Assembly (NCBI RefSeq): GCF_002006355.2
Contig: NZ_CP096980.1
Location: 3,658,001 to 3,722,000, forward strand
Direction of reading: 5' to 3'
From: Clostridium felsineum DSM 794
GTDB lineage: Bacteria; Bacillota; Clostridia; Clostridiales; Clostridiaceae
DNA length: 64,000 bases
A program made the position numbers and the translations under genes. How positions within the stretch are numbered: the stretch's first letter is position 1; every line of letters begins with the position of its first letter. Shown piece by piece: positions 1 to 8,452 of the stretch. The notes under the pieces are model-generated. The model had not been told where the DNA came from. It made no database searches and saw nothing but the letters and a program-made list of their open reading frames with translations.

Positions 1-63
1 CTTTTTTAGTCTACTGTTCACGTTAACATATAAATCCGCATTTTCTAACTTATCAACTATCAT
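1..63 (-). CDS. YhcH/YjgK/YiaL family protein, N-terminus only (partial)
   Basis: Only the first 21 codons are in the window; the gene runs off the left edge. The reverse strand from 63 reads MIVDKLENADLYVNVNSRLK, which matches the typical opening of the YhcH/YjgK/YiaL (DUF386) cupin family: MI, then D.LEN..LY, then a short loop to SRL.K. An AGAAGGA ribosome binding site sits 5-6 bases before the ATG. Family members are associated with sialic acid, diketogulonate and other sugar-acid metabolism. Call rests on a short N-terminus, so the family is likely but not certain. Confidence 0.6.
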   Translation of the reverse strand, partial: MIVDKLENADLYVNVNSRLKK

Positions 64-222
64 TTTAATCCTTCTTTACTTTTTTATTTTTCACTTACAT
101 ATTTTTAATAAATTTACTTTAATTATAGCCTACCTTCTCTATTCCTTCAAGAGCAGCTATATAACTCTCAAGTACTATTTGCCTTGGTATATTTATATGA
201 AATCCATTAATTCTAAAAGCTA

Positions 223-252
223 ATCAATCAAGCCCCAAGACGCTTGATTGAT
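223..252 (-). terminator. Hairpin after the ABC exporter operon
   Basis: Perfect 11-bp inverted repeat (223-233 with 242-252) with an 8-base loop, 20 bases after the last permease stop. The following U-tract on the minus strand is weak, so it is a probable rather than certain intrinsic terminator. Nothing else was recognised in 64-271. Confidence 0.5.
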
Positions 253-271
253 CAGTATAAGGTTTAAACTA

Positions 272-1300
272 TTACTTAAATTCTACTTTTTTAAATTTAT
301 TAACTATAAAAGCCAACAAAGAAAATATAATGGAAAATATGACAAGAACTATCATAGGATTAATAGAATTGTACGCTTCACCTTGAATATAATGCACGGA
401 CTTTATTATCCACCTATTAGGTGTTATTTCACTAAGCGTTTTAAGCAATTTGGGCATTTTACTATAACTTATAAAAGTTCCACCTATAAGTGATAATATA
501 ATACTTATAGCAGCTGAAAACATATTTGCATGTAACTCTTTATTAAATATTAGAACTATCAAGGTTGCTAAAGTAGTAATAACAAGTGTAAATACAATTG
601 CATAAAGAAGCATTTGGGAAAGTGAAATGCCTATAGAACCCCCACAAATACTTATAATGCAGCTTGCTAAAAATATCTGAGCATAACTAAAAACATAATT
701 ATATATTACATTGCCAAGTATATAATTAAATTTACTTCTTGGAGAATACATAAACCTATAGAATGTATTTTCCTCTCTGTCTCTTATTATAACTGCTTCA
801 TTAATAACTGATGTAATTAAAAGCACTGTAAACAAAAATGCTATTATTCTTTCTGCCTCAGACAGTCCCCCTATTTGTTCATTTTTCATTATATTTTCCA
901 TGTTTAAAGGCTTATTTGTCGAAGCATAAGCTTTTATTAATTTTTTTATATCTTCACCTGTCTTTTTATTTTTAATACTGTAAACCTCAACATTATTAGA
1001 ATTGTCTTTTAATTTAACTACAGCGTCATATTTTCCCATAATTACATCTGTCTTATAAAGTGTTCCTTGAACTATTTTAATATCAACGTTCTTAGTCCTC
1101 TTCAAAAGCCTTATTATTCTATTATTTTCATTTGAGCCTTTAATGCTTACTCCAATATTTAATGAAGGAGTAGTTACATAATTAACTGTCATAGCTAAAA
1201 TTATTGCTACTATTGGCACAAACAAATTTATGAAGAATTTTTTCTTATTACAATATACTCTTTTAAAGTTACAAATGCATATTAGTATTACAGTTCTCAT
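272..1300 (-). CDS. ABC-2 type transporter permease (second permease of exporter)
   Basis: A 342-residue membrane protein: one N-terminal membrane segment (about 20-42), an extracytoplasmic stretch (about 45-145), then five hydrophobic segments (about 150-335). This is the usual layout of ABC-2 (ABC2_membrane_3) export permeases. Its ATG overlaps the stop of the upstream permease by one base (TAATG) and has an AAGGAGG site about 7 bases upstream, so the two are translationally coupled. It presumably pairs with the other permease as a heterodimer driven by the ATPase at 2059-2796. The substrate is unknown; PadR-controlled exporters of this type often handle drugs or antimicrobial peptides. Confidence 0.85.
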   Translation of the reverse strand: MRTVILICICNFKRVYCNKKKFFINLFVPIVAIILAMTVNYVTTPSLNIGVSIKGSNENNRIIRLLKRTKNVDIKIVQGTLYKTDVIMGKYDAVVKLKDNSNNVEVYSIKNKKTGEDIKKLIKAYASTNKPLNMENIMKNEQIGGLSEAERIIAFLFTVLLITSVINEAVIIRDREENTFYRFMYSPRSKFNYILGNVIYNYVFSYAQIFLASCIISICGGSIGISLSQMLLYAIVFTLVITTLATLIVLIFNKELHANMFSAAISIILSLIGGTFISYSKMPKLLKTLSEITPNRWIIKSVHYIQGEAYNSINPMIVLVIFSIIFSLLAFIVNKFKKVEFK

Positions 1301-2046
1301 TATAAAAATACCTCCTTCTTAAATGAAAATACTGCTGCAACAGAAAATATTATACCTATTAATAAAGTAACTAAAATGCAATAAGTTAAAATAGTTTCAT
1401 TCCTATCATATATAGCTGATATAATCCCTTTATTTATCCACATAAGAGGAGAAATATAGCTTACTTTTTCAAATATATTTCCAAAGGAACCTACTGGAAA
1501 AAAGCATCCTCCTAATACTGCAAATATTGCTATAGGTATACTTAAAATACCTTGAAGTATACTAAATTCTTTTATCCTTATCCCAAAATATATTCCTATT
1601 GCTGATGCCATCAAATTTTCAGTAAAAAATATTAAGAGTACCTTCGGTATACTATTTTCAAAATTAATGCCTAATAAAAACATTCCAGATACTAAAAGCA
1701 AAGCATTTAAAATCCATAAAACTATGCTGCAAGATATTATTTTAGACAAAACTATTGAAAAGCTATCTATTGGTGCAATCAAAAATCTATATGAAGTTTT
1801 GCTTAAATTTTCATCCTTAGCCGCATATGCCGTGGTAATAATATTACTAAAAATAAAAAACGGCATTAGCACAATAAAATAGTAATGCTTTGAGGTAAAA
1901 CTTCTATCCCCTTTAAAATAATTTGATGTTAAGTATGAAAGCAGTCCTATAATAATTATTGGATATACAACGTTGTATATTATTACAAAAGAATCTTTCA
2001 ATCTCTTTTTAAAGCTATAAATAAGTAATACTAAAAATCCCTTCAT
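1300..2046 (-). CDS. ABC-2 type transporter permease (first permease of exporter)
   Basis: A 248-residue integral membrane protein with six predicted membrane segments and no large external domain, typical of short ABC-2 permeases. It starts at ATG 2046 behind an AAGGAGGAA site and follows the ATPase gene by 12 bases. Its first 30 codons contain a perfect 18-bp palindrome (1963-1980) identical in core to the operators in front of the ATPase and PadR genes, so regulator binding inside this gene is possible. It likely forms the membrane channel with the 342-residue permease. Confidence 0.85.
   Translation of the reverse strand: MKGFLVLLIYSFKKRLKDSFVIIYNVVYPIIIIGLLSYLTSNYFKGDRSFTSKHYYFIVLMPFFIFSNIITTAYAAKDENLSKTSYRFLIAPIDSFSIVLSKIISCSIVLWILNALLLVSGMFLLGINFENSIPKVLLIFFTENLMASAIGIYFGIRIKEFSILQGILSIPIAIFAVLGGCFFPVGSFGNIFEKVSYISPLMWINKGIISAIYDRNETILTYCILVTLLIGIIFSVAAVFSFKKEVFL
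1963..1980. promoter_or_regulatory. Perfect 18-bp palindrome, putative PadR operator inside a permease gene
   Basis: ATATACAACGTTGTATAT is its own reverse complement. The same core (CAACGTTG) occurs upstream of the ATPase gene (2824-2841) and of the padR gene (3628-3645). It lies 67-84 bases into the permease coding region, which is unusual for an operator; it could act as a roadblock or an auxiliary site. Confidence 0.55.
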
Positions 2047-2058
2047 GTTTTTTCCTCC

Positions 2059-2796
2059 TTAATCCCTTAACGCTTTTCCTGTAAGGTTCAAAAATATTTC
2101 TTCTAAACTATCTTTTTTATATTTTTCTTTTACAGCTTCTTTTGTTCCATCTTCTATAATTTCACCCTCATTCATAATTATTATTTTATTACATACACTC
2201 TCAACCTCTTCCATATAGTGTGAAGTATAAATTATTGTAGTGCCCATTTTATTTAATTTTTTAACTGTTTCTAGAATATTATTTCTTGATTGAGGGTCTA
2301 TCCCTACTGTTGGTTCATCCATAATTAAGAGTTTGGGTTTGTGTGCTATAGCACATGCTATATTAAGTCTTCTCTTCATTCCTCCGGAGAACTTTGACGG
2401 AAAATCATTTTTTCTTTTTAACAAACCAACAAATTCAAGTGCTTCTTCCACATTTTCCTTAAGTTTTCTACCTTTAATACCATAAAGACTACAGAAGAAT
2501 TTCACATTATCATAGGCTGTAAGATCAGAGAAAACAGCTATCTCTTGAGGCACAACACCTAAATTTGCTTTAAAAGAATTTTTATTTTTATTAATGTCTT
2601 TTTCTAAGAAAAAAATACTTCCACCATCACAATCAATTACTGTAGATATTATATTTATACTTGTACTTTTACCAGCACCATTAGGTCCTAAAAATCCTAA
2701 TATATCTCCTTCTTCAATCATGAAACTAATGCCTTTTACAGCCCTTCTTTCTCCATATTCTTTTTCAAGTCCACTTACTTTTAAAATACAACTCAT
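2059..2796 (-). CDS. ABC transporter ATP-binding protein (exporter)
   Basis: A 245-residue ABC ATPase with Walker A GPNGAGKST (about 39-47), Q-loop (VVPQEIAVF), signature SGGMKRRL (about 138-145) and Walker B LLIMDEPTVG with the following D-loop. Length and motifs fit a DrrA/CcmA-like drug-export ATPase. ATG 2796 has a TTGGAGGAAT site 5 bases upstream. It is the first gene of the three-gene exporter, 104 bases downstream of padR, with its own operator-like palindrome at 2824-2841. It supplies energy to the two permeases that follow. Confidence 0.93.
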   Translation of the reverse strand: MSCILKVSGLEKEYGERRAVKGISFMIEEGDILGFLGPNGAGKSTSINIISTVIDCDGGSIFFLEKDINKNKNSFKANLGVVPQEIAVFSDLTAYDNVKFFCSLYGIKGRKLKENVEEALEFVGLLKRKNDFPSKFSGGMKRRLNIACAIAHKPKLLIMDEPTVGIDPQSRNNILETVKKLNKMGTTIIYTSHYMEEVESVCNKIIIMNEGEIIEDGTKEAVKEKYKKDSLEEIFLNLTGKALRD

Positions 2797-2823
2797 TAAT
2801 ATTCCTCCAATACTTTGTTTTTA

Positions 2824-2841
2824 ATATACAACGTTGGATAT
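2824..2841. promoter_or_regulatory. PadR operator in front of the ABC exporter operon
   Basis: ATATACAACGTTGGATAT, 28 bases upstream of the ATPase ATG and one mismatch pair away from the perfect palindrome at 1963-1980. On the minus strand it covers a candidate -10 (TATATT). Recurrence in front of both transcription units of the locus is the argument for an operator. Confidence 0.65.
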
Positions 2842-2900
2842 GTGAATATTTTTTAAGGAAATTTCTTAAGCTATCAACTAGAAATCTCCATAAAAAATCT

Positions 2901-3614
2901 CTATTTATTTTTCAAAAGGCTGATAAGCGTAGTTATCTTTTCTTCAAGATTCGTAGGATTCTTTATTATCTCCTCTGTCAATTTAGTAACATCCTTTACA
3001 GTTTTATCCTTAGAATTAAACTCTACATCTTCTAACTCTCCAAAATCAACTTTACTTATAAGCTTTTCTATACCATTAGAAAATATAATTATATCATCTA
3101 ATTCTTCAATAAGCATTCTATGCCAACTAATCTGATATTCTAAATTACATATAACCGCATCAAAATGAAGTATTTCAACCTTAAGTGTATCCTTCATTAC
3201 TTTAAGCTTTTTAGAATCTTCCCACCACTTTTTTCTTTCCTCAAGAGTTTTTATGTGTTTTTCTATAAGTCCTATTATCTCTTCTTTCTTTAGTCTGTTA
3301 AACATTAAATAAATAGTAAACTTTTCAGATTCAACACTATCAATTGGTTTTAAAATCTCTTTTCTTAAAATTCTCTTTAACTCCTCTATACCTGAACCAT
3401 TTATTGCATACACCTTTCTTACCCTTGCCCCTGTTCTTTCTTCTCTAAGGGTAAATATGAAGCCCTGCTCTTCAAGCTTACTTAATGCATAATATATAGA
3501 ACCAGATTTTATCTTAGCCCACTGATCCATTCCATTTATTTCTATAAATCTCTGTATATCGTAACCGTGCGTTGGTCTAACGCTTAAAATATATAAAACT
3601 AGTGCTCTAACCAT
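2901..3614 (-). CDS. PadR family transcriptional regulator
   Basis: A 237-residue regulator starting MVRALVLYILSVRP. The winged-helix PadR domain covers about residues 1-90 (HGYDIQRFIE, GSIYYALSKLEEQGF, then the ER.GARVRKVYAIN wing) and is followed by a longer C-terminal helical region (about 100-237) for dimerisation and sensing. I moved the start from an upstream in-frame codon (3680) to ATG 3614 because an AAGGAG site lies 7 bases before it and the -10/-35 elements overlap the longer version. It sits just upstream of the ABC exporter on the same strand. Two operator-like palindromes lie in its own promoter, so it very likely represses itself and the exporter until an inducer binds. Confidence 0.9.
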   Translation of the reverse strand: MVRALVLYILSVRPTHGYDIQRFIEINGMDQWAKIKSGSIYYALSKLEEQGFIFTLREERTGARVRKVYAINGSGIEELKRILRKEILKPIDSVESEKFTIYLMFNRLKKEEIIGLIEKHIKTLEERKKWWEDSKKLKVMKDTLKVEILHFDAVICNLEYQISWHRMLIEELDDIIIFSNGIEKLISKVDFGELEDVEFNSKDKTVKDVTKLTEEIIKNPTNLEEKITTLISLLKNK

Positions 3615-3627
3615 AACTTTCTCCTTT

Positions 3628-3680
3628 TTATCCAACGTTGAATATATTCTTATATTATACCCAATGTTGGCTAATGTCAA
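3628..3680 (-). promoter_or_regulatory. padR promoter with two operator palindromes
   Basis: On the minus strand TTGACA (3680-3675) and TAATAT (3657-3652) are separated by 17 bases. The spacer is filled by a CCAACATTGG palindrome (3661-3670), and a second site (TCCAACGTTGAATAT, within 3628-3645) lies at the expected transcription start. Both share the CCAA.GTTG core of the sites at 2824 and 1963. This is a clear arrangement for autorepression. Confidence 0.7.
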
Positions 3681-3938
3681 TATTACTCTCCAATATAATA
3701 CACCCCCACTTAAAAATTAATTCTTGTTATGTTATATCACTTTGTACTTCTATTTTCTAATATGTAATCCTAACATAATAAACTTATAATTTTACTTTAA
3801 TATCCTTACACAAAGTTTACATAAAAATAAAACTTAAGAATTTTGAATACCTATAACATAGTTAGTAAATTTCTCATATACTATATAGACATTCTATTAA
3901 CTATACTAGTTATAAAATTATCCTTGTAGGTGATATAA

Positions 3939-4280
3939 ATGTTATTTGTTATTAAGTTCACAAATATTGGACAAGGCTATCAAACCTGGGAATTAGGCTG
4001 TAATCCAATATTTTGGGTGGATAATACCTTGAATGCCAGTAAAATAAGCTTTGTCATTAAATCCAACTGTTATGAGGCTTTTTGGTTTAATAGAGCTATA
4101 AATTATATGATTCCCATTAAAGTTATTAGTAAAAACTCAACTGCTTCTATCAGCTTAGCTTACAATTTAAATACCAACCATTGGAGTTTAGATTCTAAAA
4201 AAATCAAACCTAGTAGCTTTATTTTAAGCAGTTTTTCTTCAAGTGACGTACCTGTTATAGATATATCATGTAATGTATAG
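3939..4280 (+). CDS. Hypothetical protein, 113 residues, no recognised family
   Basis: I do not recognise this protein. It starts at ATG 3939 behind an AGGTGAT site 6 bases upstream and ends just before a hairpin terminator (4295-4328), so it looks like a real single-gene unit. The product has no signal peptide or membrane segment. It is rich in aromatic residues and in Ser/Asn/Ile/Val, alternating in a way that suggests a small beta-sandwich (for example WELGCNPIFWVDN near the N-terminus). Three Cys residues are present (about 21, 44 and 111). Neighbours on either side give no functional clue. Confidence 0.6.
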   Translation: MLFVIKFTNIGQGYQTWELGCNPIFWVDNTLNASKISFVIKSNCYEAFWFNRAINYMIPIKVISKNSTASISLAYNLNTNHWSLDSKKIKPSSFILSSFSSSDVPVIDISCNV

Positions 4281-4294
4281 TTTAATTATATTAG

Positions 4295-4328
4295 AATACT
4301 TCCTTATTATTTAAGGGAGTATTTTTTA
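4295..4328 (+). terminator. Terminator of the 113-residue orphan gene
   Basis: A 9-bp stem with one G-U pair (AATACTTCC with GGGAGTATT) followed by a run of T, 15 bases after the stop codon. Confidence 0.7.
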
Positions 4329-4458
4329 TAATCAATCCCCTTCTCTTTCATACTCTAGGTTAAATTAAAGAATATCCATATAAAATTTTTTAACACCTCT
4401 ATGTTACTAACAAATATTACATAATATATCAAAAACAATTCTCCCTTTAATATATAAG

Positions 4459-4486
4459 TTGAAAATCAAGGCACATGTGTTATAAT
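4459..4486 (+). promoter_or_regulatory. Promoter of the lipoprotein gene
   Basis: TTGAAA (4459-4464), 16-base spacer, TATAAT (4481-4486), with a TG one base before the -10 (extended -10). It lies about 70 bases upstream of the lipoprotein ATG. Confidence 0.6.
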
Positions 4487-4558
4487 TGTTATGGCATTTT
4501 TAGATATTTTTAATTTTATTAAAATAAACGCAGAATATTTTAAAGTAAGGAGTATTAT

Positions 4559-5503
4559 ATGAAGAATATTAAATGTTCAAAATTAAATCTACAATCAATA
4601 TTAAAGAAGGTAATTATTCCATCATTCCTATTAGTTATTTTACTGACAGGTTGCACTTTAAACTCAAAATCCACAAAATCATCTGTAACCTTCTCCCCAT
4701 CTCGTAAGTTCTACTCAGATGATAAGGTTGTATCTATTAATTATAATCCTGATCAATGGCAAGAGGGTACTAACAGAGGTCAAAATGCAATTGCTTTAAA
4801 GAAAAATGGCACAAAAACTTTAGTAGGTGGATTAAAATGTAATAAATATTCAGAGAGTTTAACAGAAACTGAGTATATTAACTCACTTGAGAACACATAC
4901 AGAAAAAATTCTATTGAGGGAAGTACTTCAACTAGCTATATAAAAATAGATGACAAAAAATATGCTGTAGTTCATAGTAGAATTAAGGACGGCGATTCAA
5001 TTATAGATGCTGATACATTAGTAGTTGTAAATGGCAATTACCAATATGAATTTAAATTTGAGGCTGAAGATGATAGTTATAAACAATACAATTATAAAGA
5101 TTTCATTATTAACACCTTTAAAACCCTTAAAATATACAAAAAAGCTTCTTCAAAAACTGATACTAATAATAGCGACATAAATGAAAAAGATTTGCCTGGT
5201 TCTTGGGGACTTAAAAATAACGATGGAAGTACGGACAAAAGACTAGTCCTTAACAATGACTGTTCTTTTAAAATTTATAAAGAAAATGCTGACGATAGAA
5301 ATGTTATTACTGGAACCTTTTTTTATTCTAATAATGGAATTATAACTTTTAAACTAGCAAAAGTTATAAATGATGGACAAGAAGTACCTATAGCTTCAGG
5401 TAAGACCATTAAGTTTCAGGTTACATACCTTAAAGGCAATACTATACATTTAATTAATCTTTCATCTTCTCATTCTTATTCATACGTTAGATTAGATAAC
5501 TAA
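4559..5503 (+). CDS. Secreted lipoprotein with PsbP-like and C-terminal lipocalin-like regions
   Basis: A 314-residue protein with a type II signal peptide: basic N-terminus, hydrophobic core and lipobox LLTG-C at about residue 32, so it should be anchored to the outer face of the membrane. Residues about 45-195 resemble PsbP-like/DUF domains of clostridial lipoproteins (YSDDKVVSINYNPDQW..., then a TFKTLKIYKK strand). A Ser/Thr/Asp linker follows, and residues about 215-310 (LPGSWGLKNNDGS...) look like a small beta-barrel similar to the lipocalin-like domains common in such proteins. ATG 4559 has a TAAGGAG site. Function is unknown; the domain assignments come from sequence pattern only. Confidence 0.75.
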   Translation: MKNIKCSKLNLQSILKKVIIPSFLLVILLTGCTLNSKSTKSSVTFSPSRKFYSDDKVVSINYNPDQWQEGTNRGQNAIALKKNGTKTLVGGLKCNKYSESLTETEYINSLENTYRKNSIEGSTSTSYIKIDDKKYAVVHSRIKDGDSIIDADTLVVVNGNYQYEFKFEAEDDSYKQYNYKDFIINTFKTLKIYKKASSKTDTNNSDINEKDLPGSWGLKNNDGSTDKRLVLNNDCSFKIYKENADDRNVITGTFFYSNNGIITFKLAKVINDGQEVPIASGKTIKFQVTYLKGNTIHLINLSSSHSYSYVRLDN

Positions 5504-5707
5504 AAAACCTGTATCCTAATTTCTTTATTTTATTAATAATTTTTAGTTTATAGTCAATACTATATATGATATTTATAAAAGAATATGTAATTTGTTAATT
5601 TTTTATTTATAGTATAGCTATTATATTCGAATTTAAACGATAATTATGTAGAATTTTATGAAACTTATTCTATTTAGCACAGTATTATAATTTTTATCTG
5701 AAAATTT

Positions 5708-5739
5708 TTGTTTTCTTTTTAACAATTTTAGATTATAAT
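5708..5739 (+). promoter_or_regulatory. Candidate promoter of fba
   Basis: The 306-base gap 5504-5809 is very AT-rich. The best promoter candidate is TATAAT at 5734-5739 with a weak -35 (TTTTCT, 17-base spacing), 70 bases before the aldolase start. I see no other structure in the gap. Confidence 0.4.
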
Positions 5740-5809
5740 AACTTTAGAAAGAGAAATTGTTTCAAATATTATTTTCTCTAAAAAATATTTATTTTTGGAG
5801 GTAAAGTTT

Positions 5810-6673
5810 ATGTTAGTATCAGCAAAAGAAATGGTAGATAAGGCTAGAGAAGGAAAATATGCTGTTGGTCAATTCAATATCAACAATTTAGAGTGGACTA
5901 AAGCAGTATTATTAACTGCAGAGGAAAACAAATCTCCTGTTATTTTAGGAGTATCTGAAGGTGCAGGAAAATATATGGGTGGATATCACGCTGTAGTTGG
6001 AATGGTTAATGGATTAATTCAAGATTTAAATATAACAGTTCCAGTTGCATTACACTTAGATCATGGTAGCTATGAAGGTGCTTTTAAGGTAATCGAAGCT
6101 GGATTTTCTTCAGTAATGTTCGATGGTTCCCACTATGATATAGCTGAAAATATAGAAAAAACAAAAGAAGTTATAAAGGCTGCTAATGCAAAAGGAATTT
6201 CTGTTGAAGCAGAAGTTGGTGCAATTGGTGGTGAAGAAGACGGAGTTGTTGGTGGCGGTGAAGTTGCTGATCCTGCTGAATGTAAGAGAATTGCTGATTT
6301 AGGAGTTGACATCCTTGCAGCTGGAATTGGAAACATTCATGGTGTTTATCCTAAAAATTGGGCTGGATTAAGATTCGATGTATTAGAAAGCATAAAAAAT
6401 TCAGTAGGAGATATGCCTCTTGTTTTACACGGTGGTACTGGAATTCCTGATGATATGATAGCAAAAGCTATATCTCTTGGAGTTGCAAAAATCAATGTTA
6501 ATACTGAATGTCAATTAGTATTCGCAGATGCTACTCGTAAATACATTGAAGCAGGAAAAGATAAGCAAGGAAAAGGCTTTGACCCTCGTAAATTATTAGC
6601 TCCTGGTTTTGAAGCAATAAAAGCTAAAGTAAAAGAAAAAATGGTTCTATTCGGTTCAGTAAACAGAGCTTAA
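5810..6673 (+). CDS. fba: Class II fructose-bisphosphate aldolase
   Basis: A 287-residue glycolytic/gluconeogenic enzyme that interconverts fructose 1,6-bisphosphate with dihydroxyacetone phosphate and glyceraldehyde 3-phosphate, using zinc. The metal/catalytic motif LHLDHG is at 81-86 (D84, H85). Further metal and phosphate motifs follow: GNIHG, HGGTGIP and INVNTE. Length is standard for the family. I chose ATG 5810, with GGAGG 8 bases upstream, rather than a TTG at 5795 that overlaps that site. It is a single-gene unit ending in a strong terminator. From memory, the aldolase next to two GH5 cellulases matches the gene order in C. acetobutylicum. Confidence 0.97.
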   Translation: MLVSAKEMVDKAREGKYAVGQFNINNLEWTKAVLLTAEENKSPVILGVSEGAGKYMGGYHAVVGMVNGLIQDLNITVPVALHLDHGSYEGAFKVIEAGFSSVMFDGSHYDIAENIEKTKEVIKAANAKGISVEAEVGAIGGEEDGVVGGGEVADPAECKRIADLGVDILAAGIGNIHGVYPKNWAGLRFDVLESIKNSVGDMPLVLHGGTGIPDDMIAKAISLGVAKINVNTECQLVFADATRKYIEAGKDKQGKGFDPRKLLAPGFEAIKAKVKEKMVLFGSVNRA

Positions 6674-6680
6674 TTCTTTT

Positions 6681-6711
6681 AAAAACAGCCATAGCATATG
6701 GCTGTTTTTTT
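6681..6711 (+). terminator. Terminator of fba
   Basis: 13-bp perfect stem (AAAAACAGCCATA with TATGGCTGTTTTT), 3-base loop, then a T run. Confidence 0.9.
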
Positions 6712-6865
6712 ATGCTAATCTTTCGTAAACATCATTTCTTACTAATAAGATTAATTTTCTTATCATAATCGTAGTATTTTTTCAAAAAACTATTCTTTTA
6801 CGGTGATATCTCTTTTATTTATGTCTTTTTAGACTTACATGACCTTATAAATTAGTAACTATATA

Positions 6866-6894
6866 TATACATATACAAAAATATACAGTATAAT
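6866..6894 (+). promoter_or_regulatory. Promoter region of first GH5 gene, shared with the second
   Basis: The sequence around AATATACAGTATAATAA (-10 TATAAT at 6889-6894) recurs before the second GH5 gene (-10 at 8382-8387), including a CATATACAAA stretch further upstream. No good -35 is visible in either copy, which fits a regulated or activator-dependent promoter. The match also shows that the duplication that made the two genes included their control region. Confidence 0.5.
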
Positions 6895-6953
6895 AACAAT
6901 GTAAAAGGTAAAAAAATATTATTACTTTCATTGAGAACTAAGGAGGTTTACAC

Positions 6954-8081
6954 ATGTTAAAAACTTTATTTTCAAAGGCAAAAATTTCACTTCTAACATT
7001 GGCTTTTCTAGGTACATCTTTTTCTACTATTAATGTATCTGCTGCCACTACTAATTCAAAACCAAAATTAAACGATATGTCAGCACAACAAGTTGTGGAT
7101 GATATGAAGGTTGGTTGGAATTTAGGTAATACTTTAGACGCCTCTCCTGATGAAACAAGTTGGGGAAATCCTAAAACAACACAAGCTATGATTGACCAAA
7201 TTAAAAAAGCTGGTTTTAATACTGTAAGAATTCCTGTATCTTGGGCAAGTCATATAGGTGCAGGTCCTAAATACAATATTGATAAAGCATGGCTTAACAG
7301 AGTTCAAGACGTCGTTGATTATGCTATTAAAGATGATATGTATGTTATATTAAATACTCATCATGAAACTTCTTGGGTTGTACCAACTTATGCTAAAGAA
7401 GCTGCATCAACAGATGAACTTACAAAAGTTTGGACTCAAATAGCAACTCGTTTTAGAAACTATAATAATCGTTTGATTTTAGAAACTTTAAACGAACCAA
7501 GAGTAGTGGGATCTCCTGAAGAATGGAGCGGTGGAACTCCTGAAACTCGTGATGTAATTAATCATTTTAATTTAGCTGCTGTAAATGCTATAAGAAATAC
7601 AGGTTCAAAAAATGCAACTAGATTTATTATGGTTCCAACTAATGGCGCTTCTACAGCAACTGCTGCCATGAATGATTTAAAAATACCAAATAACGATAAA
7701 AGAGTGATAGTATCACTTCACGCATACTCACCTTATTTCTTTGCAATGGATACTGATGCTAACGGAATCTCCACTTGGGGTAGTCAAGCTGACAAAGATG
7801 AGCTCGATGGAGAATTTGATGCTATTTACAACAAATTTGTAAAGAACGGTCAAGCTGTAGTAATGGGTGAATTCGGTTCAATAAATAAAAATAACGAAGC
7901 TTCAAGAGTAGCACATGCAAATTACTATGTTTCAGCCGCAAGAAAAAGAGGAATAACTCCTATATGGTGGGATAATGGCCCTTCTAAAGCAGGCGCAGAC
8001 TCTTTCGGTATATTCGATAGAAATAATCTTACATGGGTATTCCCTGATATAGCAAAAGCATTAGTTAGTGGTGCTAAGTAA
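6954..8081 (+). CDS. Secreted endo-beta-1,4-glucanase, GH5 family
   Basis: A 375-residue cellulase. The signal peptide ends at about residue 30 (INVSA-A). The mature enzyme is a single GH5 (alpha/beta)8 barrel with WNLGNTLDA (55-63), VRIPVSW (91-97), THHE (135-138), the acid/base glutamate in LNEP (E181), HAYSPY (256-261), the nucleophile in GEFGS (E306) and IWWDNG (337-342). There is no dockerin or carbohydrate-binding module, so it acts as a free secreted enzyme rather than as a cellulosome part. ATG 6954 follows AAGGAGG. It hydrolyses internal beta-1,4 links in cellulose or related beta-glucans; mannan or xyloglucan activity cannot be excluded. Confidence 0.95.
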   Translation: MLKTLFSKAKISLLTLAFLGTSFSTINVSAATTNSKPKLNDMSAQQVVDDMKVGWNLGNTLDASPDETSWGNPKTTQAMIDQIKKAGFNTVRIPVSWASHIGAGPKYNIDKAWLNRVQDVVDYAIKDDMYVILNTHHETSWVVPTYAKEAASTDELTKVWTQIATRFRNYNNRLILETLNEPRVVGSPEEWSGGTPETRDVINHFNLAAVNAIRNTGSKNATRFIMVPTNGASTATAAMNDLKIPNNDKRVIVSLHAYSPYFFAMDTDANGISTWGSQADKDELDGEFDAIYNKFVKNGQAVVMGEFGSINKNNEASRVAHANYYVSAARKRGITPIWWDNGPSKAGADSFGIFDRNNLTWVFPDIAKALVSGAK

Positions 8082-8091
8082 CATTAATTTT

Positions 8092-8130
8092 AAGTAAGGA
8101 GAATAAAAAAATATTCTCCTTACTTTTTTA
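8092..8130 (+). terminator. Terminator of first GH5 gene
   Basis: 14-bp perfect stem (AAGTAAGGAGAATA with TATTCTCCTTACTT) followed by T run. The rest of the 371-base gap 8082-8452 is AT-rich; besides this hairpin it holds only the promoter copy near 8382. Confidence 0.9.
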
Positions 8131-8356
8131 TATATAATTAATAATAGAACTTCCTAATTACAGGTATTGTAGTCCTATTTTTTCTTTATTTTGTTGAATA
8201 TTTAATATATATTTTTATTTGTCAATAAATGTTTTTAACATTTTAAGCTGATTTTCGTTTTATATAATTATTAATATTATCATTATTGTATTTTTCTTTT
8301 TCTTTCTTTTTGTAACTCCATTTTTCTTTATAATGTATCACATTTAATATATATCA

Positions 8357-8387
8357 CATATACAAATTCAAGAATATACAGTATAAT
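8357..8387 (+). promoter_or_regulatory. Promoter region of second GH5 gene
   Basis: A near-copy of the first GH5 promoter: CATATACAAA at about 8357-8366 and AATATACAGTATAATAA with the -10 TATAAT at 8382-8387, 66 bases before the TTG start. Confidence 0.5.
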
Positions 8388-8452
8388 AATATCTGTAAAA
8401 ATAATAGCAAAAGCTTAACATTGCTATTATTTTGATGTAAGGAGGTACAATA

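Noticed and set aside
1..63. cre-like motif TATGTTAACGTGAACAG inside the partial gene
   Set aside because: It has two mismatches to the cre consensus and lies within coding sequence; kept only as a side remark in a finding.
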